The notes beneath the pieces are model-generated. The model saw nothing but the letters and a program-made list of their open reading frames with translations. It had not been told where the DNA came from and ran no database searches. A DNA stretch of 45,342 bases. Origin: Acidimicrobiaceae bacterium. GTDB taxonomy: Bacteria > Actinomycetota > Acidimicrobiia > Acidimicrobiales > RAAP-2. The stretch lies in NCBI GenBank assembly GCA_003138855.1, contig PLHF01000063.1:1-45342 (forward strand), in the 5' to 3' direction. The stretch's first letter is position 1. Each line of letters starts with the position of its first letter. This document shows, piece after piece, positions 8,268-17,285 of this stretch. A program made the translations under genes and the position numbers.

Positions 8268-9126
8268 GCCGGCCTCGGCCGATGCCACCGGGGGCGGGTC
8301 GGCGGTGCTGTTCAAGGACGCCGCCGTCCGGCTGGGTGGCCGGTCCATCTGGTCCCACGTGGACCTCGACGTGGGCCGGGGGCAGTTCGTGGCCGTCCTC
8401 GGGCCCAACGGGGCGGGGAAGTCGACCTTGATCAAGGCGATCCTCGGGATGGTGCCCCTGGCCGAAGGCTCGGTGACCGTCCTGGGCGGATCCCCCGGCA
8501 GCACCGGCAGGGACATCGGGTACCTCCCCCAGCGGAGGAACTTCGACCCGAGCCTCCGGATCCGTGGCATCGACGTGGTGCGGTTGGGCAGCGACGGCGA
8601 CCGCTGGGGTCTGCCGATCCCGGGCGGCGCCCGGCTCTTTGCCGATCGCCGGGCCCAGAGCCGGCGGGTGGACGAGGTGATCGAGCTGGTCGGTGCCAGC
8701 TCGTACGCACACCGCCCGATCGGCGAGGTGTCCGGAGGTGAGCAGCAGCGCCTGCTGATCGCGCAGGCACTGGTCCGCCGCCCGCGGTTGCTGCTGCTCG
8801 ACGAGCCCCTGGACAGCCTGGACCTTCCCAACCAGGCGTCGGTGGCCGGCCTCATCTCCACGATCAGCAAGGAGCACGGGATCACCGTGCTCATCGTCGC
8901 CCACGACGTCAACCCGATCGTGTCGTCCCTCGACGGCGTGGTCTACGTGGCCCAGGGCCATGCGGTGAGCGGGGCGCCCGAGGACGTCATCAACTCGGCG
9001 ACCCTCAGCACCCTCTACGGGACGACCATCGAGGTGCTGCGGTCCTCCGGCGGGCGCCTGGTGGTCGTCGGCCATCCCGAAGCTCCCGCCCACCACGCCG
9101 ACCGGCACACCGGACGTACCCGGTGA
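8260..9126 (+). CDS. znuC: metal (zinc) ABC transporter ATP-binding protein
   Basis: This is a 288-residue ABC ATPase. Walker A is GPNGAGKST (residues 48-56), the signature is VSGGEQQR (157-164), Walker B is LLLLDEP (177-183) and the switch His is in VAHDVN. The YLPQRRNFDPSLRIRGIDVV segment is typical of the manganese/zinc (ZnuC/TroB) branch. It energises the two permeases encoded next. The start overlaps the end of the znuA remnant. The C-terminal tail ends in a His-rich stretch (PAPAHHADRHTG) that could bind zinc. The zinc assignment rests on the Zur-like gene and operator in the same locus; manganese is the alternative. Confidence 0.85.
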   Translation: MPEPASADATGGGSAVLFKDAAVRLGGRSIWSHVDLDVGRGQFVAVLGPNGAGKSTLIKAILGMVPLAEGSVTVLGGSPGSTGRDIGYLPQRRNFDPSLRIRGIDVVRLGSDGDRWGLPIPGGARLFADRRAQSRRVDEVIELVGASSYAHRPIGEVSGGEQQRLLIAQALVRRPRLLLLDEPLDSLDLPNQASVAGLISTISKEHGITVLIVAHDVNPIVSSLDGVVYVAQGHAVSGAPEDVINSATLSTLYGTTIEVLRSSGGRLVVVGHPEAPAHHADRHTGRTR

Positions 9127-9157
9127 CGACACCGGGGCCGACCGCAGCGGGGCCGTC

Positions 9158-10078
9158 ATGACCCTGGCCGCTGATGGACTGGCGTGGAACCCGGTGGACG
9201 ATGTGCACCAGATGTTCGCCCTGCACTTCATGGTGAACGCCTACCGGGCCGGGACCATCGTGGCCGTCATCGCCGGGGCCATCGGGTGGTTTATGGTGCT
9301 GCGACGACAGAGCTTCGCGGGCCACACCCTGGCCGTGGTGTCGTTCCCGGGTGCCGCCTGCGCCATCTGGCTGGGCCTCAGCGCGACGATCGGCTATTTC
9401 GCCGCCAGCATCGCGGCCGCACTCGTCATCGCCGTCGTACCGCGGTCGTCCTCGGAGCGGGCGAGAAGCGAGGAGTCGGCGGTCATCGGCACCGTCCAGG
9501 CCTTCGCCCTCGCCTGCGGGGCGTTGTTCGTCAGCCTCTACGGCGGCTTCCTCGACAGCCTCACCGGACTGCTGTTCGGCACGTTCCTCGGCATCTCGAA
9601 CGGGCAGGTGGTGGCGCTCGGGGCGGTCGCGGTCGTCGTCCTGGCCGTCCTGGCCGTCCTGGCCCGACCGCTCTTCTTCGCCACGGTCGACCCCTATGTG
9701 GCCGTGGCACGACGGGTTCCGGTGCGGGCGCTCTCGATCGTCTTCTTGGTGCTCCTCGGCTGCACCGCGGCGGAGGTCAGCCAGATCACGGGGGCACTGC
9801 TGGTGTTCGCCCTGCTGGTGATGCCGGCTGCTGCCGCCCAGCAGATCACCGCCCGGCCGGCGGCGAGCTTCGTGGTCACGATCGTGGTGGCCGTGGCCAT
9901 CACCTGGCTCTCCCTCGGCGTGGCCTTCTTCTCGGTCTACCCGGTGGGCTTCTACGTCTCGACCTTCGGCTTTGCCGTCTACGTGGCGGCTGCGGCCGGC
10001 CGGGCATCGGCCAACCGGCTACGCCGCCGCCCCGCCCGGGGAACCCGCCCGGGGCCGCGGATGGTGGTTGGCGCATGA
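9158..10078 (+). CDS. znuB: metal ABC transporter permease (ZnuB/TroC family), first copy
   Basis: This is a 306-residue membrane protein with about eight or nine hydrophobic segments, an ABC-3 family permease for zinc or manganese. Family features include FMVLRRQSFAGHTLAVVSFPGAA near the N-terminus (the coupling region) and VAVARRVPVRALSIVFLVLLG in the second half, followed by GALLVFALLVMPAAAA. It lies 31 bases after the ATPase gene, and its stop overlaps the next permease start (ATGA at 10075-10078). A 9-base unit (ctggccgtc) is repeated near 9641-9664 and encodes a VLA repeat in a membrane segment. Confidence 0.88.
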   Translation: MTLAADGLAWNPVDDVHQMFALHFMVNAYRAGTIVAVIAGAIGWFMVLRRQSFAGHTLAVVSFPGAACAIWLGLSATIGYFAASIAAALVIAVVPRSSSERARSEESAVIGTVQAFALACGALFVSLYGGFLDSLTGLLFGTFLGISNGQVVALGAVAVVVLAVLAVLARPLFFATVDPYVAVARRVPVRALSIVFLVLLGCTAAEVSQITGALLVFALLVMPAAAAQQITARPAASFVVTIVVAVAITWLSLGVAFFSVYPVGFYVSTFGFAVYVAAAAGRASANRLRRRPARGTRPGPRMVVGA

Positions 10079-11016
10079 TGACCGTCGATCCGCTGGTGGG
10101 GATCGCCCACATGCTTGCCCACCCGTTCCTCCGTTCCGCATTTGGGGCCGGCACCTGCATCGCCCTGGCGGCCGGCCTCGTCGGCTACGTGGTGGTGCTG
10201 CGGGGCCAGGTGTTCTCCGGTGATGCCCTGTCGCACGTGGCCTTCACCGGGGCGCTGGCTGCGCTCGCCTTCGGTATCGATCTGCGCGTCGGCCTCTACG
10301 GGGGGTGCATCGCCGTGGCCATCGTGATGGCCGTCCTGGGTCGCAGGGCCAACGCCGACGACACGGTGATCGGATCGGTGTTCGCCTGGGTCCTGGGGCT
10401 CGGTGCCCTCTTCCTCTCCATCTTCACCACCTCCCGGAGCGGCACTGGTGGGGTGGGCGCCAATGCCGGGGTCAACGTCCTCTTCGGCTCCATCTTCGGG
10501 CTGTCGTCCTCACAGGCGTTCACCGACGCCATGGTCGCCCTGGTCATCGTCGTCGTCTTCGTCGCCATCGGGCGGCCACTGCTGTTCGTCAGCCTCGACC
10601 AGGCGGTGGCCTCCGCCCGGGGCGTGCCGGTCAGGGCCCTCGGCTACGCCTTCTTCATTCTGCTGGGGATCACGGCCGGCGTGGCAACCCAGGCGGTCGG
10701 CGCCCTGTTGCTGCTCGGGCTTCTGGCGGCTCCTGCGGGGGCCAGCCAGCGGCTCACCGCGCGGCCGTTCGTCGCCCTGTGGCTCTCGGCCGGCATCGCC
10801 GTCGCCTCGATGTGGATCGGGCTGACGTTGGCCTACCTGGTCCCCAGGATGCCTCCCAGCTTCGGGATCGTCGGCGTGGCCACCGGCGCGTACCTTGCGG
10901 CCTTCGTGGTCACCTCGGCCCGGGAGCGGTGGGGGTCCCGCCCGACCGCCCGATCGGCCCGCACGCTCGAACTCCCCGTCCGACAGCCTCGGCACGGGGG
11001 CCTCGGTGCCTCCTGA
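10075..11016 (+). CDS. metal ABC transporter permease (ZnuB/TroD family), second copy
   Basis: This is a 313-residue ABC-3 family permease, related to the preceding one but clearly different in sequence. Family segments are YVVVLRGQVFSGDALSHVAF and SARGVPVRALGYAFFILLGI, then GALLLLGLLAAPAGASQRLT. The two products probably form a heterodimeric channel, as with TroC/TroD or SitC/SitD, rather than the ZnuB homodimer. The start overlaps the stop of the first permease, so translation is coupled. The C-terminal 30 residues are polar and basic and look cytoplasmic. Confidence 0.87.
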   Translation: MMTVDPLVGIAHMLAHPFLRSAFGAGTCIALAAGLVGYVVVLRGQVFSGDALSHVAFTGALAALAFGIDLRVGLYGGCIAVAIVMAVLGRRANADDTVIGSVFAWVLGLGALFLSIFTTSRSGTGGVGANAGVNVLFGSIFGLSSSQAFTDAMVALVIVVVFVAIGRPLLFVSLDQAVASARGVPVRALGYAFFILLGITAGVATQAVGALLLLGLLAAPAGASQRLTARPFVALWLSAGIAVASMWIGLTLAYLVPRMPPSFGIVGVATGAYLAAFVVTSARERWGSRPTARSARTLELPVRQPRHGGLGAS

Positions 11017-11071
11017 GCGCGGGGCGCCCCCTCGCACGGACCGGGATGCGCGACGCCGTAGTGTTGCCGGT

Positions 11072-11524
11072 GTGAGCGCAGCGTCTTCCGTCCACGAGCA
11101 GGTCGCCCTGCGCCTGGCCGGCCTCGAGCAGCGGTACACGCCGATGCGCCAGGCCCTGGTGGCCACCCTGGCCGGCGCGGGCAGGCCGCTTTCCATCCCC
11201 GAGATCCTTGCGTCGACCGTCGAGCTCCCCCAATCCAGCGCCTATCGCAACGTTACGACGCTGATCGACGCCGGGGTGGTCCGGCGGGTGTCGGGCGTCG
11301 ACGATCACGGTCGGTTCGAGCTGACCGAGGAACTGGCCGGGCACCACCACCACCTGGCCTGTGGCCGGTGCGGGAAGGTGGAGGACGTGGTGCCCTCGCC
11401 CCGCCTCGAACGGGCCATGGCCGAGGCCGCCCGCGCCGTTGCCGAAGAGCAGGGCTACCGGGTCACCGGCCATCAGTTCGACCTGGTGGGATTCTGCCCG
11501 GGGTGCCGCCTTGCGACCGACTGA
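11072..11524 (+). CDS. zur: Fur-family transcriptional repressor, probably zinc-responsive Zur
   Basis: This is a 150-residue Fur-superfamily protein. The winged helix covers about residues 18-75 (RYTPMRQALVATL, SAYRNVTTLIDAGVV). The metal-binding region has HHHHLACGRCG and GFCPGC, giving the structural zinc site from Cys97, Cys100, Cys142 and Cys145 plus a regulatory His cluster. Placement directly after a zinc-type ABC transporter favours Zur over Fur or PerR. The product probably acts on the palindrome at 7987-8003 upstream of its own operon. GTG 11072 is chosen because the frame upstream of it overlaps the permease tail without resembling a protein. Confidence 0.88.
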   Translation: MSAASSVHEQVALRLAGLEQRYTPMRQALVATLAGAGRPLSIPEILASTVELPQSSAYRNVTTLIDAGVVRRVSGVDDHGRFELTEELAGHHHHLACGRCGKVEDVVPSPRLERAMAEAARAVAEEQGYRVTGHQFDLVGFCPGCRLATD

Positions 11525-11581
11525 CCCGGAACTGGCAGACTCCACCTGCACCGTGGTGGGCCCACACGAAAGGAACCGAGC

Positions 11582-12973
11582 ATGACCAAGGACGTTCGCC
11601 TCGAAACCGACTCCATGGGGGCCATCGAGGTGCCGGCGGACCGGTACTGGGGCGCCCAGACGGCTCGCTCCCTGCACCACTTCCCGATCGGTGACGACCG
11701 GATGCCCGAACCGCTCATCCGGGCCATCGGTGTGCTGAAGGAGGCCTCGGCCCAGGTCAACGCCGACCTGGGCAAGATGTCGCCCGAGATCTCCTCGCTG
11801 ATCATCGCCGCGGCGCGGGAAGTGTCCGAAGGGAGGCTGGACGACCACTTCCCCCTGAGTGTCTGGCAGACGGGCAGTGGCACCCAGAGCAACATGAACG
11901 CCAACGAGGTGATCTCCAACCGCGCCATCGAGCTGGCCGGTGGCGAGATGGGGTCCAAGGTACCGGTGCACCCCAACGACGATGTCAACATGTCGCAGTC
12001 CTCCAACGACACCTTTCCGACCGCCATGCACATCGCCGCCGTCGAGGAGATCACCCATCGGCTGCTGCCAACCGTCAAACACCTGCGGAATGCCCTGCAG
12101 GCAAAGGCGGAGGCGTTCGCCGGCATCACCAAGATCGGGCGCACCCACCTGATGGACGCGGTGCCGCTGACGCTCGGGCAGGAGTTCTCGGGGTATGTCG
12201 CCCAGCTCGACGCCGATCTCCGACGGATCGAGCTCGCCCTCGACGACCTCTACGAGCTGGCAGCCGGTGGGACCGCGGTGGGAACCGGCCTCAACACCCA
12301 TCCCGAGTTCGGGACCAGGGTGGCCTCCGCCATCGCCGAGCTCACCGGGCTGCCGTTCGTCTCCGCACCCAACAAGTTCGCCGCCCTGGCGGCCCACGAC
12401 GCGTTGGTGGCGGCCAGCGGGGCCCTTCGCACACTGGCCGCCTCCCTGATCAAGATCGCCGACGATCTGCGGTGGCTGGGGTCGGGCCCCCGCAGCGGGC
12501 TCGGGGAGCTCTCGCTGCCCGAGAACGAGCCGGGCTCGTCGATCATGCCGGGCAAGGTCAACCCCACCCAGTGCGAGGCCATGATCATGGTGTGCATCCA
12601 GGTCTACGGTAACGACGGCGCGGTGGCCATGGCCGGGGCCAGGGGCAATCTCGAGCTGAACGTGTGCAAGCCGGTCATCATCCACAACGTCCTGCACTCG
12701 GTGCGGCTGTTGACCGAGGCATCGGCCGCGTTCACCCGGTTCTGCGTCGAGGGGCTGGAGCCCAACGAGGCCCGCATCCGCCAGCACCTCGAGAACTCGC
12801 TGATGCTGGTGACCGCGCTCAACCCGCTGATCGGATACGACAGGGCGGCCGAGGTGGCGAAGAAGGCCCACAAGGAGGGGAGCACACTGCGCGAGTCGGC
12901 CGTGGCGCTCGGCTATCTGACCGGCGAGCAGTTCGACCAGGCGGTCCGGCCCGAGTCGATGACCCACCCATGA
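11582..12973 (+). CDS. fumC: fumarate hydratase class II
   Basis: FumC interconverts fumarate and malate in the citric-acid cycle and needs no iron-sulfur cluster. The 463-residue protein has the conserved regions of the aspartase/fumarase superfamily: [45 protein letters not shown] and the signature loop [13 protein letters not shown] with the catalytic Ser. Length is normal. ATG 11582 has an AAAGGAA ribosome site. It starts 57 bases after zur and its stop overlaps the P450 gene (ATGA at 12970-12973), so fumC, the P450 and probably the dehydratase share a transcript. Confidence 0.96.
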   Translation: MTKDVRLETDSMGAIEVPADRYWGAQTARSLHHFPIGDDRMPEPLIRAIGVLKEASAQVNADLGKMSPEISSLIIAAAREVSEGRLDDHFPLSVWQTGSGTQSNMNANEVISNRAIELAGGEMGSKVPVHPNDDVNMSQSSNDTFPTAMHIAAVEEITHRLLPTVKHLRNALQAKAEAFAGITKIGRTHLMDAVPLTLGQEFSGYVAQLDADLRRIELALDDLYELAAGGTAVGTGLNTHPEFGTRVASAIAELTGLPFVSAPNKFAALAAHDALVAASGALRTLAASLIKIADDLRWLGSGPRSGLGELSLPENEPGSSIMPGKVNPTQCEAMIMVCIQVYGNDGAVAMAGARGNLELNVCKPVIIHNVLHSVRLLTEASAAFTRFCVEGLEPNEARIRQHLENSLMLVTALNPLIGYDRAAEVAKKAHKEGSTLRESAVALGYLTGEQFDQAVRPESMTHP

Positions 12974-14181
12974 CCGTTCCGCCCGGTGATCTGACCATCG
13001 GTCTGACCGACGGGACCTTCTACGGCGGCGACCCGTTTCCCGCCTTCGCCTGGATGCGCGAGCATGCGCCTGCCTACTTCGACGAGGCTGCCGGCGTGTG
13101 GGGCATCACACGCTACGCCGACGTGAAGGAGATCTCCAAGGACCCCGAGACCTTCTCCAACGCCGGCGGGATCCGACCCGACAGCGAGGCGCTGCCGATG
13201 ATGATCGACACCGACGCTCCCGAGCACGTGCGCCGGCGGCGCCTGGTCAACGAAGGGTTCACCCCACGCCGCATCCGGGAGAGCGAGCCCGGCATCCGCT
13301 CCATCTGCGACGGGATCATCGACCTGGTGTGCGAATCCGGTTCGGCCGACTTCGTAGCAGACATCGCCGCCCCCCTGCCCATGATCGTCATCGGCGACAT
13401 GCTGGGGGTGGCCCCCGACGACCGCGACGACCTGCTGCGGTGGTCCGACGACATGGTGAAAGCGCTGGGCTCACCCGATCCCGGGGCCATGGACCGGGCC
13501 GCCCTGGCTGCCATCGAGTACGCCGGGTACATCACCGCGGTGGCCGATCAACGGCGTCGCGACGGGCAGTCCGACGACCTGATCGGGACCCTGGTCCACG
13601 CCGAGATCGAGGGGGACCGGTTGGACGAGGCGACGTTGATCTACGAGTCGCTGCTGATCCTGGTCGGTGGTGACGAGACGACCCGCCACGTGCTCAGCGG
13701 TGGCATGTACGAGCTGCTCCGCCATCCGGACCAGTTCCGGGACCTGTCCGAGGACCGCAGCCTGATGCCGGCGGCCATCGAGGAGATGTTGCGGTGGGTG
13801 TCACCGATCAAGAACATGGCCCGGCGGATGACCAGGGACGTGGAGCTCCACGGGGAGACCCTGCGGGAAGGGCAGAAGCTGCTGCTGCTCTACCCTTCCG
13901 CCAACCGTGATGAACGGGTGTTCGACCAGCCCGAGCGCTTCGACATCCGGCGGAGTCCCAACGACCACCTGGCGTTCGGATTCGGCGCCCATTTCTGCAT
14001 GGGCAATCGTCTGGCCCGCATGGAGTTGAGCGTCATGCTCGACCGCCTGCTCGACCGGCTGCCGGACCTGGTCCTGGTCGACGACGGTGAGCCGCCCAAG
14101 CGTGAGGCCAACTTCGTGTCCGGCTACGAGGCCTTGCCCGTGGCGTTCACGCCCACTGCCCCCATCGGGGCGCCTACCTGA
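12970..14181 (+). CDS. cytochrome P450, CYP142-like (sterol side-chain oxidation)
   Basis: This is a 403-residue soluble P450. The I-helix motif is GGDETTRH (residues 233-240), the ExxR is EMLR (272-275) and the haem-binding loop is [10 protein letters not shown] with Cys343. Segments such as [37 protein letters not shown] and [12 protein letters not shown] closely follow the mycobacterial cholesterol 26/27-monooxygenase CYP142. It therefore probably oxidises the terminal methyl of a steroid or similar isoprenoid side chain. No dedicated ferredoxin or reductase gene is next to it. The start overlaps the fumC stop, and a pterin dehydratase follows after 31 bases. Confidence 0.9.
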   Translation: MTVPPGDLTIGLTDGTFYGGDPFPAFAWMREHAPAYFDEAAGVWGITRYADVKEISKDPETFSNAGGIRPDSEALPMMIDTDAPEHVRRRRLVNEGFTPRRIRESEPGIRSICDGIIDLVCESGSADFVADIAAPLPMIVIGDMLGVAPDDRDDLLRWSDDMVKALGSPDPGAMDRAALAAIEYAGYITAVADQRRRDGQSDDLIGTLVHAEIEGDRLDEATLIYESLLILVGGDETTRHVLSGGMYELLRHPDQFRDLSEDRSLMPAAIEEMLRWVSPIKNMARRMTRDVELHGETLREGQKLLLLYPSANRDERVFDQPERFDIRRSPNDHLAFGFGAHFCMGNRLARMELSVMLDRLLDRLPDLVLVDDGEPPKREANFVSGYEALPVAFTPTAPIGAPT

Positions 14182-14212
14182 TCCCGGGCCGTCAACAGAG
14201 GAGGTCGACGTC

Positions 14213-14524
14213 ATGAGCCAACCGGTGCTGAGCGAGTCGGACGTGCGAACCGCGTTGTCGGCGGACCCAGCCGTGCAGTGGCACCTGGTCGGCGGCAAGC
14301 TGATCAGGACCGTCACGCTCGCAACCTTCGCGGATGCACTGTCCTTCGTGGGGGAGGTGGGCCGCCTTGCCGAAGAGGCGAACCATCACCCCGACATCGA
14401 CATCCGCTACAACCGGGTGACCCTGGCCCTGATCACCCATGACTCGGGTGGGATCACCCAGTTCGACCTGGATCTGGCACGCGCCATCGACGCCATCGAC
14501 GCCATCGGCCCGGAGCCGCTCTGA
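14213..14524 (+). CDS. 4a-hydroxytetrahydrobiopterin dehydratase (PCD/DCoH family)
   Basis: This is a 103-residue protein. The family active-site motif is present: EANHHPDIDIRYNRV followed by THDSGGITQFD, which carries the His-His-Pro catalytic residues and the later His. These enzymes recycle pterin cofactor after aromatic hydroxylases, and some members work in molybdopterin metabolism. ATG 14213 follows GAGGAGG. The last residues (AIDAIDAIG) are written by three tandem 9-base units at about 14483-14509. Being in line with a P450 and fumarase is unusual and gives no clear pathway. Confidence 0.88.
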   Translation: MSQPVLSESDVRTALSADPAVQWHLVGGKLIRTVTLATFADALSFVGEVGRLAEEANHHPDIDIRYNRVTLALITHDSGGITQFDLDLARAIDAIDAIGPEPL

Positions 14525-14555
14525 GCCGTCTGCCCGCCGGACTCCCAGGCAGGGG

Positions 14556-15188
14556 TCAACCGACGGGCAGGTCCCACAGCGGGAACCACCGATCGAGGTC
14601 GGCCTCCACCACCAGGTCGTCGGCCACCAGGCTCTTCAGCTTGAGCTCCTCTTCGATGTCCCGCTTCTCGGTTCCGGTGGGCACGAAGGGGTAGAAGGTG
14701 CCCCGCTTGAACAGGTAGACCAGAAAGGCGCTCGACGGCACCACGTGGCCGGGCCCGACGGTGATGGATGTCGGACCCGGGTCGGCCTCCGACGGGGGAT
14801 CGGTGGTGGGCAGGGTGGCGAGGCCGAAGACCGAGCAGAGCAGCTGGGGCCCCCAACCGGCATCAGACAGCGACGAGTTCACCAGGTGGATCTGCGTGAC
14901 GAGTGCCTCGATGTCCGGGTCCTCGACGACCAGCCAGTGATAGCCGTAGGAATCCTCCGCCTTGCGCAACCCGCCGCTGCCGTCCATGGACAGCAGTTTG
15001 ACCACCTCGGCCTGCATCTCCTCGAACCCCTGGCCCGACGGGGGCTTGAAGCACACCCCTGCATGGCCCGAGCACGACATGCCTGCAGCGCTCTGGAGGG
15101 TGATGGAGGCCGACGGCAGGGCGAACAGGGCGTCCAGATTGGACTGGACCGGCTTGGTCCGCCCGAGCAGCGTGTCGAGCAGGCCCAT
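14556..15188 (-). CDS. pspAB: PspA-associated protein PspAB
   Basis: This is a 210-residue soluble protein opening MGLLDTLLGRTKPVQSNLDA, with IHLVNSSLSDAG and FVPTGTEKRDIEEELKL further on. This sequence matches the actinobacterial protein family that accompanies PspA. No catalytic motif is visible; it probably works as a partner in the membrane-stress response. It is the last gene of the minus-strand run pspA-pspAA-htpX-pspAB, 47 bases after the htpX stop. It converges on the pterin dehydratase gene with about 30 bases between the ends. Confidence 0.82.
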   Translation of the reverse strand: MGLLDTLLGRTKPVQSNLDALFALPSASITLQSAAGMSCSGHAGVCFKPPSGQGFEEMQAEVVKLLSMDGSGGLRKAEDSYGYHWLVVEDPDIEALVTQIHLVNSSLSDAGWGPQLLCSVFGLATLPTTDPPSEADPGPTSITVGPGHVVPSSAFLVYLFKRGTFYPFVPTGTEKRDIEEELKLKSLVADDLVVEADLDRWFPLWDLPVG

Positions 15189-15235
15189 CAGGCGCGGCCC
15201 ATCAGCGACACCCGGTCACCGGCCGGCCGCTTCGG

Positions 15236-16171
15236 TCATGAAGGGCGGCCCAGTTCGGCCTCGATGGCAGCGAGCTGGGCGAGCCGCTTGTCGAGCGGCG
15301 GATGGGTGGAGAAGATCGTGGACAGGCTGACCCCGCTCTTGGCGATGGCCGGGGTGAAGTAGAAGGCGTTGAAGCTCTCAGTGGACCGGAGGTCGCGTGT
15401 CGGGATGCGCGACATCTCCCCGGTCACCTTGACCAGCGCCGAGGCCAGCGCCGACGGCCGCCCGGTGAGGAGCGCCCCGGACCGGTCGGCGGCCAGTTCG
15501 CGATAGCGCGACAGCGCCATGGTCAGCAGGAAGCTGATGGCGTAGACGACGATCGAGACGACCAGCACGCCCAGTTCGACGAGGGCGGCCTGATTGCCCG
15601 CATTGTTGTTGCCGCCCCGGCCGCCGCCGAATCCCCCGATCAGCCCGGTCCACAGCATCATCCGGGTGACCAGGCCGGCCATCATCCCGAGGAAGCTGGC
15701 GATGGTCATGACGGCGACGTCGCGATGGGCCACATGGGACAGCTCGTGGGAGAGCACCGCTTCGAGTTCGGAGTCGTCCAGGCGGCGCATCAGGCCGGTG
15801 GTGGCACACACCACCGCGCTGTTCGGGCTGCGTCCGGTGGCAAAGGCATTCGGGACGTCGGTGTCGGCGATTGCCACCCGGGGCTTCTTCATGTCCGCCA
15901 TGGCGCACAGCCGGTCGATGACGCCGTGGAGCTGGGGTGCCTGCTCCGGGGTGACCAATCGCCCGCCCATCCCGAACAGGGCGATCTTGTCGGAGAACCA
16001 GTACTGCACGAAGAGGATGGCGCCGGCGAGGATCAGAACCAGGGACCACGACAGACCGAACGCGATGAGCAGCCCGATGACGACCGCGTAGAGGATCACG
16101 ATCATCAGCCCGGTGGTGAACATCCGGATGCTCAGGCCCCGGTCCGGGGGAATGTTGCGTGCTGTGGTCAT
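15236..16171 (-). CDS. htpX: membrane zinc metalloprotease HtpX (M48 family)
   Basis: HtpX degrades misfolded membrane proteins. This 311-residue protein has two N-terminal membrane segments (about residues 15-55), the zinc motif HELSH in VLSHELSHVAHRD, two further hydrophobic segments around a Gly/Asn-rich loop (GGFGGGRGGNNNAG), and the third zinc ligand Glu in YRELAADRSG. The C-terminal FSTHPPLDKRLAQL is typical. ATG 16171 lies 10 bases past the pspAA stop. Encoded inside the PspA operon, it likely serves quality control under envelope stress. Confidence 0.93.
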   Translation of the reverse strand: MTTARNIPPDRGLSIRMFTTGLMIVILYAVVIGLLIAFGLSWSLVLILAGAILFVQYWFSDKIALFGMGGRLVTPEQAPQLHGVIDRLCAMADMKKPRVAIADTDVPNAFATGRSPNSAVVCATTGLMRRLDDSELEAVLSHELSHVAHRDVAVMTIASFLGMMAGLVTRMMLWTGLIGGFGGGRGGNNNAGNQAALVELGVLVVSIVVYAISFLLTMALSRYRELAADRSGALLTGRPSALASALVKVTGEMSRIPTRDLRSTESFNAFYFTPAIAKSGVSLSTIFSTHPPLDKRLAQLAAIEAELGRPS

Positions 16172-16181
16172 GGCGTGGACC

Positions 16182-16472
16182 TCAGCGGTCGTCCGGCCCG
16201 ACTGCGTCGCCGGAGTCGGCGAGCAGGGACTTGGTTTCTGCGAGGGTGGCGTCGGCAAAGGGTACGACCAGGTCGGACGGAGCGAAGGCGTCGTCGGCCA
16301 GCGTCTGCCCGGCGTGGCGCACCTCGTCGATGATGGCCCCCAACGCGGTGGCGAAGGCGGCGTCGTCGCCGCCTTCGACGGCGCTCACCAGCGCGGCATC
16401 CAGCCCCTCCAGCGTGCCCCGCTCACTCTCGGGAATCTCGTACTGGCCCTCGCCCAGGATGCGGATGATCAT
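16182..16472 (-). CDS. pspAA: PspA-associated protein PspAA
   Basis: This is a 96-residue acidic protein starting MIIRILGEGQYEIPESERG, the characteristic opening of the PspAA family found beside PspA in actinobacteria. The rest is helical and rich in Asp, Glu and Ala, with no membrane segment. Its function is not established beyond partnership with PspA. The ATG at 16472 overlaps the pspA stop (ATGA, 16469-16472), so translation is coupled; htpX follows 10 bases after its stop. Confidence 0.85.
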   Translation of the reverse strand: MIIRILGEGQYEIPESERGTLEGLDAALVSAVEGGDDAAFATALGAIIDEVRHAGQTLADDAFAPSDLVVPFADATLAETKSLLADSGDAVGPDDR

Positions 16473-17218
16473 GATGGTGACCCCTCGCCACCGGCCGGTC
16501 CGAGCTCCGCCGGAGCGCTCCCGGCGCCGACTTCTGCCTTGAGGGCGGCCAGTTGGGAGTCGACGGCCGAAGTGGTCGAGGCCTTGTCCAGCTGGGCCTG
16601 GATGTCGTCGACCGGATTGGAGAGGTCGGTCAGGGCCCCCGAGGCCAGCAGCTCGTCCATGGCACCGGCCCTGGCCTGCATGCCTGCGATCTTGTCCTGG
16701 GCCCGTTGCATCGACAGACCGGCGTCGCTCATCGACTCGGAGATGCCCGAGACCGCCTCGCCGATCTTCGTCTGCGCCTCGGCCGCGGTGTAGGTGGCCT
16801 TCATCGTCTCCTTCTTGGTGCGGAACGAATCGACCTGGGCCTGCAGTTTCTGGGCGGTGGCGATCAGCTTCTGCTCCTGGTCGGCCACCTGCTGGTGTTG
16901 GGTCCCGAGGTCGTCGAGCTGCCCTTGCAGGGCCTCCCTGCGGGCGAGTGCCTCCCGGGCCAGGTCCTCGTTCCCCTGGGTCAGAGCGGCCTTGGCCTGC
17001 TGCTGGAGCTTGTCGGCCTGCTGCTGCAGCTGGGTCGCCTGCAACTCGATCCGCTTCTTCGCCGTGGTCACGTCGGCCACGCTTCGACGGACCTTCTGGA
17101 GGCTCTCGAGCTGCTTCTGATACGAGAGGTCGAGCGACTCGCGCGGATCCTCGGCCTTGTCGAGCAGTTTGTTGGTCTTTGCCTGGAGAATTCCGGACAT
17201 TCGCTTCAAGACGCCCAT
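16469..17218 (-). CDS. pspA: phage shock protein A (PspA/IM30 family)
   Basis: PspA/IM30 proteins bind stressed inner membrane and form ESCRT-III-like assemblies. The 249-residue protein starts MGVLKRMSGILQAKTNKLLD, the amphipathic membrane helix, followed by EDPRESLDLSYQKQLE. A long coiled coil rich in Gln, Lys and Ala covers about residues 25-205. The last 40 residues are loose and Gly/Pro/Ser-rich. An AAGGAT-type ribosome site precedes the ATG at 17218. It heads a four-gene operon and is divergent from mca, with 67 bases between the starts. Confidence 0.93.
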   Translation of the reverse strand: MGVLKRMSGILQAKTNKLLDKAEDPRESLDLSYQKQLESLQKVRRSVADVTTAKKRIELQATQLQQQADKLQQQAKAALTQGNEDLAREALARREALQGQLDDLGTQHQQVADQEQKLIATAQKLQAQVDSFRTKKETMKATYTAAEAQTKIGEAVSGISESMSDAGLSMQRAQDKIAGMQARAGAMDELLASGALTDLSNPVDDIQAQLDKASTTSAVDSQLAALKAEVGAGSAPAELGPAGGEGSPS

Positions 17219-17285
17219 GGTGGTAGATCCTTCCTCGTGCTTCGCCCTGAAGCTTAGGGGTTTCCTGCCCGGTAGCGTGATCGGC

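Noticed and set aside
9184..11016. 610-codon open frame spanning both permease genes
   Set aside because: Only the last 313 codons (from ATG 10075) are permease-like; the first half is a shadow of the first permease gene.
14483..14509. Three 9-base tandem units in the pterin dehydratase gene
   Set aside because: In-frame and at the protein end, encoding a mild AID repeat; most likely a simple slippage product.
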